Shown here: piece by piece, positions 9,808-35,400 of the stretch | Numbering within the stretch: the first letter of the stretch is position 1 | How the letters are laid out: every line of letters starts with the position of its first letter | NCBI RefSeq assembly: GCF_009834515.1 | Contig: NZ_CP019426.1 | Location: 2,779,501-2,843,500, forward strand | Reading direction: 5' to 3' | Source: Pseudomonas sp. R84 | GTDB lineage: Bacteria; Pseudomonadota; Gammaproteobacteria; Pseudomonadales; Pseudomonadaceae | Length of the DNA stretch: 64,000 bases | Notes under the pieces: generated by a model | Database searches by the model: none | Told to the model about the DNA's origin: nothing | The model's input: only the letters and a program-made list of their open reading frames with translations | Position numbers and translations under genes: made by a program

Positions 9808-9896
9808 TGTAGGAGTGAGCCTGCTCGCGATTGCGGTGGGTCAGTCACGAACATATCGCCTGACCTGACGCCATCGCGAGCAGGCTCACTCCTACA
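9808..9896. repeat. REP doublet (REPIN-like) between NRPS genes 1 and 2
   Basis: Two inverted 24-bp arms, 9808-9831 (TGTAGGAGTGAGCCTGCTCG...) and 9873-9896, frame about 41 nt of unrelated sequence. This is the standard Pseudomonas extragenic palindrome pair. It lies in the 259-nt gap between two genes of what should be one operon, starting 17 nt after the NRPS 1 stop. Confidence 0.92.
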
Positions 9897-10050
9897 CGGG
9901 GGGTTGTGTGGCTCCTGTCCGGTATGGCTTGTCCCCGCTTCCCATGTCAGACACCCACGCCCCGATGTTTTAGTTTTTCCAGGCTGCGCGCCGTCTGCAC
10001 GGACTCGCTGCTGCGCGCTCCTTTTTTCCGTATTTACAGCAGGTTACCTC

Positions 10051-23063
<13,013 letters not shown>

Positions 23064-23067
<4 letters not shown>

Positions 23068-26000
23068 ATGTGCTGGAACTGTTGGCAACCCTGAAGGCAA
23101 AAGACATTCAGTTGGCGGTGACCGATGAGCAATTGCGCGTCAACGGCAACAAGCAGGCATTGAGCGATCCGGCGCTGCTGGCGGCGCTGCGCGAGCACAA
23201 ACCGGCACTGATCGAACTGATCAAGGCCGGGCAATACTCGGCCACCCGCGTTGGCCAGATCGATGTGCCGGCCAACGGCATTCTTCCCGGCACCACGCAC
23301 ATCACGCCAGCGATGGTGACTCTGGCTGACGTGGATCAGCCGACCCTTGACCGCTTGCTCGCCGAGGTACCGGGCGGCGCCGCCAACGTGCAGGATATCT
23401 ACCCACTGGCGCCGTTGCAGGAGGGGATTCTCTATCACCACGCGAGCAACGAGCAGGGCGATCCCTACGTCATGCAATCGTACTTCGCGTTCAGCAGCCA
23501 TGAGCGTCTGCAGGACTTCGCTCAAGCCTTGCAAAAAGTCATCGATCGCCACGACATCCTGCGCACAGCGGTGCATTGGGAGGGGCTGGACGTGCCGCTG
23601 CAAGTGGTCTGGCGTCAGGCACAGTTGCCGATCGAAGAGGTCGTGCTGGCAGACGGCGCAAGCGCTGCGCTGCAGCAACTGCACGAGCGTTTCGATGCGC
23701 GGCATTTCCGTCTGGACGTCCGGTGCGCGCCGATGATGCGTCTGGCCTACGCATGGGACGAGGACGGTCAGCGCGTGGTCGCGACGTTGTTGTTTCATCA
23801 CATGGCGTTGGACCACTCGGCACTCGATGTAGTGCGTCACGAACTGCTCGCCTGCCTCACCGGCCAGGATCAAACGCTCGGGCGCCCGGTGCCGTTTCGC
23901 AATTACGTGGCGCAAGCGCGGCTGGGCATCAGCGAAGCCGAGCACGAGGTTTTTTTCCGCGAGATGCTCGCTGACATTGCCGAGCCGACGCTGCCCTACG
24001 GTTTGCAGGATGTGCAGGGTGACGGCCTCGGCATCGCCGAACTGAGCCTGCCGATCAACCCGTTGCTCGGCCAGCGTCTGCGCGCGCAGGCGCGGCAGCT
24101 CGGCGTGAGTGCCGCGAGCCTGTTTCATCTGGGCTGGGCGCAGGTACTGGCGGTGCTCACTGGCAAGCAAAACGTGGTGTTCGGTACGGTGCTGATGGGG
24201 CGCATGCAGGGCGCCGAAGCCACCGAACGGGCGCTGGGAATTTTCATCAATACCTTGCCGCTGCGGGTCGATGTCGATGCGCAAGGCGTGCGTGCGGCGG
24301 TGGAGGCGACCCACAAACGCCTGACCACGCTGATGCGCCACGAACACGCGCCGCTGGCCCTGGCACAGCGTTGCAGTGGTGTGGTCGCGCCGACGCCGTT
24401 GTTCAGTGCCTTGCTCAATTACCGTCACAGCCACACGGCGGCGACGGCCAGTGCCGAGGTGCTTGCCGCCTGGGAAGGCATCAGCACGATCAGCTCCGAA
24501 GAACGCACCAACTATCCGCTGACCCTCAGCGTTGATGATTTCGGCGATGCGTTCAGCCTGACCTTGCTGGCTACCACCGAGGTCGATCCACAGCGTATCT
24601 GCGATTACTTGCACTGCGCCCTGGAAAGTCTGGTGCTGGCACTGGAGCAGGCGCCCGATACCGCAATCAACCAGTTGCCGATTCTGCCGGCGGCCGAGCG
24701 CGAGCAGGTGCTGTTGGCGTTCAATGCCACTCAGGCCGACTACCCGGCAACGTTGACCATTGCCCAACGTTTCGAGGCGCAAGTGGCGCAGCGACCAGAA
24801 GCGCTGGCAGCACAGTGCCTGGGTGAGCAATTGAGTTATGCCGAACTCAACCGGCATGCCAACGCCTTGGCCCATCACCTGATCGCGCTTGGGGTGAAGC
24901 CTGATGATCGCGTCGCCATCGTCGCCCGCCGTGGCCTCGATACGCTGGTCGGGCTGGTCGCCATTCTCAAGGCCGGCGCCGGTTATGTACCGGTCGACCC
25001 GGCGCACCCGGCCGAGCGTCTGCACTACTTGTTCAGCGACAGCGCCCCCGTCGCCGTGCTCACCCAGAATAATCTGCGGGACCGCTTGCCGGCGCTGCAG
25101 GTGCCGGTGATCGATCTCGATCCGCTGACCTGGCCGCTGAGCGAGACCCTTGATCCGCAGGTGCCGGGACTGACCGTCGCACATCTGGCCTACGTGATCT
25201 ACACCTCTGGTTCCACCGGTCTGCCCAAAGGCGTGATGGTCGAACACCGCACTTTGTCGAATCTGGTCGACTGGCATTGCTCAGCGTTTGATCTGTGCGC
25301 CGGGCGCCACACTTCAAGCCTTGCCGGGTTCGGTTTCGACGCCATGGCCTGGGAAGTCTGGCCGGCGTTGTGTGCCGGCGCGACCTTGCACCTGGCACCG
25401 ACTCACGAAGGCATCGAGGATATCGATGCGCTGCTCGACTGGTGGCGCGCGCAGCCATTGGACGTCAGTTTTCTGCCGACGCCCGTCGCCGAATACGCCT
25501 TCAGCCAGAACCTCGAACACCCGACGTTGCGTACGCTGCTGATCGGTGGCGACCGCTTGCGCCAGTTCAGCCGCAACCAGCAATTCGATGTGATCAACAA
25601 CTACGGCCCGACCGAAGCCACCGTGGTTGCGACCTCCGGGCTAATCGAGGCGGGTGACGCCTTGCACATCGGCAAACCGGTGACCAACGCCACGGTGTAC
25701 CTGCTGGATGAACAGCAGCGTCCGGTGCCGATTGGCGTCATGGGCGAGTTGTATGTCGGCGGCGCCGGGGTGGCGCGCGGTTATTTGAACCGCGCCGACC
25801 TGAGCGCCGAACGCTTCCTCCATGACCCGTTCAGCGCCTTGCCGAATGCGCGCATGTATCGCACCGGCGATCTCGCACGCTGGCGCGCCGACGGCACGAT
25901 CGAGTACCTGGGGCGTAACGACGATCAGGTGAAAATCCGCGGCGTGCGCATCGAACTCGGTGAAATCGAAACCCGCCTCAATCAGTTGCCCGGCATTCAG

Positions 26001-26468
26001 GAAGCGGTGTTGCTGGCGCGTGAAGATGAACCCGGCCAACCGCGACTGGTGGCGTATTTCACCGAGCAGAGTCAGGTTGAACCGCTGGCGGTGGCCGAGT
26101 TGCGTGCGCACCTGTTGACGCAGTTGCCGGAGTACATGGTGCCGGTGGCTTACGTCCGACTCGACGCATTGCCGTTGACCGCCAATGGCAAGGTCGATCG
26201 CAAGGCCCTGCCGAAACCTGAGCGTGCGGCGCTGTTCACCCGCGAATACGAGGCACCGCACAACGAACTGGAAAGCGCCTTGGCACAGATCTGGGCGCAG
26301 GTGCTGCAAGTCGAGCGAGTCGGGCGTCAGGACCATTTCTTCGAACTCGGTGGTCACTCGCTGTTGGCCATGCGCATGGTGTCCCAGGTTCGCCAGCGTC
26401 TTGGCGTGGAACTGGCGCTGGGCGATCTGTTCGCCAACGCCGAACTGGCAGCGGTTGCCGAGGCGGTG
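23064..26468 (+). other. NRPS module 7: docking - C/E - A(Leu) - T
   Basis: The A pocket reads DAWFLGNVV (Leu). The upstream signature is HHASNEQGD, with Ala where dual C/E domains usually have Ile or Leu; the HHMALDH motif still fits the dual type, so residue 6 is predicted D. Carrier Ser at about nt 26358. Confidence 0.78.
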
Positions 26469-29400
26469 GCGCAGGCCGGGCGCAGCACGCAACCGGAGAT
26501 TGTCGCGGTGGCCCGTGACGGCGCGTTGCCGCTGTCGTTCGCCCAGCAACGCTTGTGGTTTCTCGCACAAATGGAAGGTGCCAACACCGCGTACAACATT
26601 CCCATCGGCCTGCGCCTGCGTGGGCAACTGAATGAGCATGCGCTGCAACAAGCCTTGGCGCGTATCGTTGCGCGTCACGAAACCCTGCGCAGCCGTTTCG
26701 CCCAGTTCAATGACCAGGCGCAAGTGCTGATCGCCCCGGTCGACAGCGGTCTGCTGCTGCGCGTTGAAGACCTGCGCCAACACCCGCAACCGGACCAGGC
26801 CTTGCAGGCGCTGATTCAGGGCGAAGCCTCGGGGCCGTTCGATTTGCAGGACGATGCGCTGATTCGCGGACGGCTGGTGCGTCTGGCCGACGATCATCAC
26901 GTGCTGTTGCTGACGATGCATCACATTATTTCTGATGGTTGGTCGATGGGCGTTTTGACCCGCGAACTGATGGCGCTGTATCAGGCCTTCAGCCAGGGTC
27001 AGGCGGATCCACTGCCGCCGCTGCCGCTGCAATACACCGATTACGCGGTGTGGCAGCGACGCTGGCTCAGTGGCGAGGTGTTGCAGCGCCAGAGTGAATA
27101 CTGGCAACAGACCTTGGCGGGCGTTCCGGCACTGTTGACGCTGCCGACTGACCGCGTGCGGCCGGCACAGCAGGATTACGCCGGCAGCACCGTCGACGTG
27201 GTGCTCGACGAACGCCTGAGTGCCGGGCTCAAGGCCTTGGCCCAGCGTCACGGCGTTACCATGTACATGCTCATGCTCAGTGCCTGGGCGAGTCTGTTGA
27301 GTCGTTTGTCCGGGCAATCGGAAGTGGTCATCGGTTCGCCGGTGGCCAACCGTACCCGCGCCGAGATCGAAGGCTTGATCGGCATGTTCGTCAACACGCT
27401 GGCCTTGCGTATCGATACCTCGGGCGCTTTGAGCACCGAGGCGCTGCTGGCGCGGGTCAAGGCGCGGACGTTGGATGCGCAAGCGCATCAGGATCTGCCG
27501 TTCGAGCAAGTGGTGGAAATCACCCGGCCGCTGCGCAGCATGGCACACAGCCCGTTGTTTCAAGCGATGTTCAGTTGGGACAGCGGCCACGGCGCCAGCC
27601 TGAGTCTGGGCGAGCTGACACTGGAAAGCGTCGCCGAACCAAGCCACTTTGCCAAATTCGATCTGTCACTGACGCTGGCAGAGGTGCCGGACGGGATTCG
27701 CGGTGTGCTGGAGTACGCCGTTGCCTTGTTCGATGAGTCGACTATTCAACGTTACGTCGGCTACTTCCAGCGCCTGTTGCAGGCGATGGCCAGCAATGAT
27801 CAAGCGGTGCTGGAGCAGGTGGCGTTGTTGGCGGATGACGAGCGTCAGCATCTGCTGTTCGATCTCAACGCAACCGCCGTCGCCCACGATCTCGAGCAGA
27901 CCGTTCATGGTCGCTTCGAAGCGCAGGTGTTGCGCACGCCAGACGCTGATGCCGTGGTGGCCGGTGAATTGCGTTTGAGTTACTCCGAACTGAACCGCCG
28001 CGCCAACCAACTCGCCCATCACCTGCGCCAGTGCGGCGTGGGTAGCGATTCGCGGGTGGCGATCTGTGTCGAACGCGGGCCGCAGTTGCTGGTCGGTCTG
28101 CTGGCGATTCTCAAGGCTGGCGGCGCTTATGTGCCGCTCGACCCGGGGTATCCTGCCGAACGTCTGGTCTACATGCTTGAGGACAGCGCACCAACGGTGC
28201 TGCTGGTGCATGCGCCGACGCGTGCGCTGATCGGCGAGTGGGCGGGCGTGCGGGTCGATTTCGACCAGTGCACCTGGCAAAACCTGGCGCAAAACAATCC
28301 GCAGGTACCCGGCCTGAGCGCCGCGAACCTGGCTTATGTGATTTACACCTCCGGCTCCACCGGTACACCGAAAGGCGTGATGGTCGAGCACCGCAACCTG
28401 GGCAATCTGCTGCACTGGAGCGCCGGACTGTGTCCGCTTCCTACCGGCGCCGCGCTGTTGCAGAAAACCCCGTTCAGTTTCGACGCCTCGGTATGGGAAC
28501 TGTTCTGGCCGTTGAGCTGCGGGATGCGCCTGGTTCTCGCCGGCCCGGATGATCACCGCGATCCGGCCGCGCTGGTGCAACTGATTCGTGAGCAACAGGT
28601 CAATGTCGTCCAGTTTGTACCGGCGCTGTTGCGGCAATTCCTTGAAGTGGAAGAGGTGGGCGAGTGCCGCAGTCTTACTGATGTGTTTTGTGGCGGCGGT
28701 GAGCTGACTGCCGCGTTGGTGCGCAGCGTCCGCGAGCGTCTGCCGCAGGTACGCCTGCACAACGTGTATGGCCCGACCGAAGCCACCGTCGACAGCACCG
28801 TGTGGACGCTGGAGGCGGATTCGCCGGTGCCGGACGGCACGCCGCCGATCGGCAAACCGCTGTGCAATACCCGCGTGTATATCCTTGATGCTCATCAGCA
28901 ACCGGTGCCATTCGGTGTGGTTGGTGAGATGTATCTGGGCGGTGGGCAGGTGGCGCGGGGTTATCTGCATCGGTCTGAGCTGACGGCCGAACGCTTCCTC
29001 GACGATCCGTTCAGTGATCAGGCCGGCGCGCGTTTGTACCGCACCGGGGACGTCGCACGGTATCTGGCCGATGGCAACATCGAGTACCTGGGGCGCAACG
29101 ACGATCAGGTCAAGATCCGTGGTTTGCGGATTGAGCTGGGCGAGATTCAGGCGCATCTGGCGCACATTGATGGCGTGCGTGAAGCGGCCGTGCTGGCCCG
29201 TGAAGACGTGCCGGGCGATCAGCGGCTGGTGGCGTATTACAGCGGCGAGCCACTGGAAACAGATCAGCTACGCAGCCAATTGCTCAAGCATCTGCCGGAT
29301 TACATGGTGCCTGCCGTGTTTGTGCATTTGCAGGCCTTGCCGCTGAGCCCCAACGGCAAACTGGATCGTCAAGCCTTGCCGGCTCCCGACCAGACTGCAC

Positions 29401-32400
29401 TGCTGACCCGCGAGTACGAAGCCCCGCTCGGTGAAGTTGAAACGGTCATTGCCGGCCTCTGGGCCGAGCTGCTGAAGGTCGAGCGGGTCGGGCGCTTTGA
29501 TCATTTCTTCGAGCTGGGCGGCCACTCGCTGCTGGCGGTCAATCTGGTCGCGCGCATGCGCCGGGCCGGCCTGTCGGCGGATATCCGCGTGCTGTTCGAT
29601 CAACCGACGCTGGCCGCATTGGCAGCGGCGGTGGGCGGAGAGCCTGAGGCAGCGGTGCCGGCCAATCTTGTTCCGGCCGATTGCACGCGCATCACGCCCG
29701 AACTGCTGCCACTGGTGGCGCTGGATCAAGCGACGCTTGACCGCATCGTTGCGAGTGTCCCCGGCGGTGTGCGCAACGTGCAGGACATCTATCCGCTGGC
29801 GCCTTTGCAGACCGGTATCCTGTTCCATCATCTGTCGGCCGCGCAGGGCGATCCGTACGTGTTGCAGGCGCAGTTTGCCTTCGCCGACGAGCAGCGTTTG
29901 CAAGCTTTCATCGAGGCACTGCAACGGGTGATCGAGCGCCACGACATTCTGCGTACTTCGCTGTTCTGGGAGGGGCTGGATGAGCCGGTGCAAGTGGTCT
30001 GGCGTCAGGCTTCGCTGAGCTGCGAGGCCTTGGCGCTGGATGCCGAAACGGGCGATGCGCTGAGCCAGTTGCGTGACCGCTTCAGCATCGATAACTTCCG
30101 CATGCCCGTCACCGAGGCGCCGCTGATGCGCGTGGTGTACAGCCGTGATGCCGTCAATCAACGGGTGGTGGCGTTGTTGCTGTTCCATCATTTGGTCATG
30201 GATCACGTGGCGCTCGAGGTGTTGCAGCACGAGATGCAGGCGTTTCTGCTGGGCAACGCCGCACACTTGAGCGAGCCGGTGCCGTATCGCAATTACGTGG
30301 CGCACACCCGCGCCGGGCTTAGCGCGCAAGAGCACGAAAGCTTCTTCCGCGAAATGCTCGGCGCGGTCAATGAGCCGACCTTGCCCTATGGCCAGAATCT
30401 GGCCCATGACGGGCCCGCGCAAGAAGCGCAGTTGGCGCTGGAAAACACCCTCAGCTACAGCGTCCGTCAACAGGCTCGGCGCTTGGGTGTCAGCGCCGCC
30501 AGCCTGATGCACCTCGCCTGGGCACAGGTGCTGGGGCAATTGTCCGGACGCGACGCCGTGGTGTTTGGCACGGTGTTGCTCGGGCGATTGCAGGGCGGTG
30601 AAGGATCGGAGCGGGCACTCGGTGTGTTCATCAATACCTTGCCGCTGTGCATCGAGCTGAACGCCCATAGCGTCAAAGGCGCCGCACTGGCGACTCATGA
30701 ACGCTTGAGTCAGTTGCTGGCTCATGAACATGCGCAACTGGCGCAGGTGCAACAGTGCAGCGCGATGCCGGCGGGCACACCGCTGTTCAGCACGCTGCTC
30801 AACTATCGTCACAGCACCCCGGTCGGGCCGATATCCGCCGAGGTGCAAACGGCGTGGCAGGGCATGCAATTGCTGGCAGCCGAGGAGCACAGCAACTATC
30901 GCCTGACCCTCAGCGTTGATGATCTCGGCGAAGACTTCCGCCTGAAGGTATTGGCCGGTGCGGGGATTGATGCACAGCGTATCTGCGGGTACATGCAGGG
31001 TGCGTTGATGACTTTGCTGGAGGCACTGGAGCACACGCCGCACGTGGGCTTTGACCGGTTGTCGATCCTGCCGGCAGATGAGCGCGAACAGTTGCTGGTG
31101 GATTTCAATGCGACCGAGGCTGACTACCCGCGTGAGCTGACGATTACCCAGCGCTTCGAATCGCAGGTCACCGAGCGTCCGCAGGCTATTGCAGCGCTGT
31201 TTGCCGGACAGCCACTGACTTACTTGCAGCTCAATCGCCAGGCCAATGCCTTGGCTCATCACTTGATCGCCATCGGGGTGAAACCCGATGACCGCGTGGC
31301 CATTGTCGCCCGCCGGGGGCTGGATACATTGGTCGGGCTGGTCGCCATCCTCAAGGCCGGCGCCGGCTATGTGCCGATCGATCCGGCGCATCCTGCCGAG
31401 CGGATCAGCTATTTGCTCGGCGACAGCGCGCCGGCTGCGGTGCTCACGCAAAGCGATCTGCACAAGAGACTGCCACTGCTGACCGTGCCAGTGATCGATG
31501 TCGACCTGTGCGCTTGGCCAGCGCAGGCGCAGCACAACCCTGCAGTGCCGGGCCTGAGCGCTACGCATCTGGCGTACGTGATCTACACCTCGGGTTCGAC
31601 CGGTCTGCCCAAAGGGGTCATGGTCGAGCATCAGACGCTGTCCAATCTGGTCGACTGGCACTGTGATGCATTCGATTTACACGCCGGCAGCCACACCTCA
31701 AGCCTTGCCGGATTTGGCTTCGATGCGATGGCGTGGGAAGTCTGGCCGGCTCTGTGCGCGGGCGCCACGGTGCATCTGGCACCTACTCACGACGGCGCGG
31801 AAGACGTCGATGCCTTGCTCGAATGGTGGCGTGCGCAACCGCTGGACGTGAGCTTTTTGCCGACCCCGGTCGCCGAATACGCGTTCAGCCAGAACCTCGA
31901 TCACCCGACTTTGCGCACTCTGTTGATCGGTGGCGATCGCTTGCGCCAGTTCAGCCGTCAGCAGCGCTTCGCGGTGATCAACAACTACGGCCCGACCGAG
32001 GCCACTGTGGTCGCCACTTCAGGACGTATTGAAGTCGGTGCGGCGTTGCACATCGGCCAACCGGTGGCGAACGCGGCGGTGTACTTGCTCGACGAGCAGC
32101 AACGTCCGGTGCCCATGGGCGTCCTGGGCGAGTTGTACGTCGGTGGCGCGGGCGTGGCCCGGGGTTATCTGAACCGCGCCGACCTGACCGCCGAGCGCTT
32201 TCTGCAAGACCCGTTCAGCAACACGCCGAATGCGCGCATGTACCGCACCGGTGACCTTGCCCGTTGGCGCGAAGACGGCTCGCTCGCCTACCTGGGGCGT
32301 AACGACGACCAGGTGAAAATCCGTGGCATGCGCATTGAATTGGGTGAAATCGAGACCCGCCTCAATCGGCTCCCCGGGATTAACGAAGCGGTGCTGCTGG

Positions 32401-35400
32401 CCCGCGAAGACCAACCCGGTCAGCCGCGACTGGTGGCCTATTTCACCGAACAGACGGGGGCCGAGCCACTGGCGGTGGGCGACTTGCGCGCACAGCTGTT
32501 GACGCAGTTGCCGGATTACATGGTGCCGGCAGCGTTTGTCCGGCTCGAAGCTTTGCCGCTGACCGCCAATGGCAAGGTCGACCGCCGAGCGTTGCCGAAA
32601 CCGGATCTGGCCGCGTTGCCGGCCCGCGAATACGAGGCGCCGCAAGGCCAACTGGAAACCGCACTGGCGCAGATCTGGGCCGAAGTGCTGCAAGTCGAGC
32701 AGGTCGGCCGTCACGATCATTTCTTCGAACTCGGCGGTCATTCGCTGTTGGCGATGCGCATGGTCTCGCTGATCCGTCAGCGCCTCGGCGTCGAACTGGC
32801 GCTGAGTGACCTGTTTGCCGACGCGCAATTGAGCGCAGTCGCTGAAGTATTGAATCGCGCCGGGTGCAGCGCGCTACCGGACATTGTGCCGGTACCGCGT
32901 GATCAACCGTTAACGATGTCCTTCGCCCAACAACGCCTGTGGTTCCTGGCGCAGATGACGGGTGGCAACTCGGCGTACAACATTCCCCTCGGCTTGCGCC
33001 TGCGCGGCCACCTCCACGTTGATGCCCTGCAAGCGGCGCTGGCACGCATCGTTGCCCGCCACGAAACCTTGCGCAGCCGTTTCATCAGCCTCGACGACAG
33101 CGCACACGTGTCGATTGCCCCGGTCGACAGCGGTTTACTGTTGCGCGTGGAAGATCTGCGCCAGGACTTGCAAGCCGAGCACACCGTGCAGGGATTGATG
33201 GCGCAGGAAGCCTCGACAGCGTTTGATCTGCACAACGATCCGTTGATTCGCGGACGGTTGGTGCGCCTGGCCGACGATCACTGTGTTTTGCTGTTGACCG
33301 TGCATCACATCGTCGCCGACGGTTGGTCGATGGGCGTGCTGACCGCTGAGTTGATGGCGTTGTATCAAGCGTTCAGCCACGGTCAGCCTGATCCGCTGCC
33401 GCCACTGACCTTGCAATACGGTGACTACGCCGTGTGGCAACGTCAGTGGCTCAGCGGTGAAGTGCTGCAGCGGCAAAGCGACTATTGGCAGCAGACCCTC
33501 GACGGCGCGCCGGCCTTGTTGACGTTGCCCACCGATCGCCCGCGCCCGGCGCAGCAGGATTACACCGGCGGCAACGTCGAGGTGTTGCTGGACGAACGCT
33601 TGAGCACTGGCCTTAAAACGTTGAGCCAGCGTCACGGCACGACCCTGTTCATGACCTTGACGAGCGCCTGGGCGCTGCTGATGAGTCGTCTGTCCGGGCA
33701 AACCGATGTGGTGATCGGTGCGCCGGTGGCCAACCGCAGCCGCGCTGAAATCGAAGGCTTGATCGGCATGTTCGTCAATACACTCGCTTTGCGCATCGAC
33801 ACCTCGGACGCGCCGAGTGTCGAAGCGCTGCTGGCGCGGGTAAAGGCGCGGACACTGGAGGCGCAAGCGCATCAGGATTTGCCGTTTGAACAAGTGGTGG
33901 AAATCGCCCGACCGCTGCGCAGTCTGGCGCACAGCCCGTTGTTCCAGACCACGCTGAGCTGGGACAGCAGTGTCGGCCCGCAACTGGCGTTGGGCGAGCT
34001 GACACTGGAGGGTGTTGCCGGGCCGGGCGAGGTCGCCAAGTTTGACCTGACGCTGACACTGGGCGAGGTCAACGGGGTGATTCGTGGCACGCTGAACTAC
34101 GCCACGGCGCTGTTCGATGCGCTGACGATCAAGCGTTACATCGGCTACTTCGAACGTCTGCTCGACGCGATGGTTATCGATGATCAAACGGTGCTGGAAC
34201 GTGTGCCATTGCTGGCAAACGATGAGCGCCAGCGCTTGCTGTACGACTTCAACGCCACGGCGCGTGACTACCCGCAAACACTGACCGTACACGGGGTTTT
34301 CCAACAGCAGGCAGCCGCGCATCCCAAGGCTGTGGCGGCAGTGCATGGTGCACATTCACTGAGCTACTTTGAACTCAACGCGCAAGCCAACCGCTTGGCC
34401 CATCACCTGATTGCTCACGGCGTGCAGCCGGGCGATCACGTGGCGATTCTGTTGCCACGTTCGCTGGAGTTGCTGGTGGCGCAACTGGCCGTTGCCAAAT
34501 GCGCGGCGGCCTATGTGCCGCTGGACATCAATGCACCGAGCGAGCGCCAGGCGTTCATGGTCGATGATTGCCAAGCGGTGGCGCTGTTGACCTTGAGCGG
34601 CGAAGTCATCGACTACGCCGCACCGCGTATCGATCTGGACATGCTGACCCTCAGCGGCCAGCCGACGCACAATCCGAACCTGTTGCAGTCGTCGGAGACG
34701 CTGGCATACATCATGTACACCTCGGGTTCCACCGGCACGCCGAAAGGGGTGATGGTGCCGCATCGGGGCATCGGCCGCTTGGTGCTCAACAACGGTTATG
34801 CCGATTTCAATGCTCAGGATCGTGTGGTCTTCGCCTCGAACCCGGCGTTCGATGCGAGCACCATGGACATCTGGGGGCCGCTGCTCAATGGCGGTCGCGT
34901 GGTGATCATTGACCATCAAACCCTGCTCGATCCGAATGCCTTCGGCCGCGAACTGAGTGCCAGTGGCGCGACGATCCTGTTCGTCACCACCGCGCTGTTC
35001 AACCAGTACGTGCAGCTGATTGCGCAGGCGCTCAAGGGCTTGCGCATCCTCTTGTGTGGTGGTGAACGTGGTGATCCGGCGGCGTTCCGTCGACTGTTGG
35101 CCGAAGCACCCGCGTTGCGCATCGTGCATTGCTACGGCCCGACCGAAACCACCACCTACGCCACCACATTCGAAGTGCAGGAAGTGGCGCAGGACGCCGA
35201 GAACGTGCCGATTGGCGGCCCCATCGGCAACACGCAGGTGTACGTGCTCGACGCGTATCAGCAACCGGTGCCGATGGGCGTCACCGGGGAGCTGTATATC
35301 GGCGGGCAGGGCGTGGCGCTGGGTTACCTGAACCGGCCGGATCTGACCGCCGAGAAGTTCCTCCGCGATCCGTTCAGCGAGACGCCTGGTGCGTTGCTCT

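Noticed and set aside
9808..9896. Possible CRISPR-like or attachment-site repeat.
   Set aside because: There are only two inverted arms with the standard Pseudomonas REP sequence, and another pair at 57253-57342. There are no regular spacers and no integrase or cas genes.
9517..10050. N-terminal extension of NRPS 2 to an upstream in-frame start.
   Set aside because: The extension runs antiparallel-frame through the end of NRPS 1 and the REP doublet and gives Arg/Ser/Pro-rich nonsense. The ATG at 10051 has a ribosome-binding site and starts a docking domain.
29268..31661. Very long open frames on the minus strand through the synthetase (for example 797, 749, 693 and 687 codons).
   Set aside because: They mirror the high-GC NRPS codons, repeat with each module, lack protein family features and start without ribosome-binding sites. 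They are shadows of the plus-strand genes.
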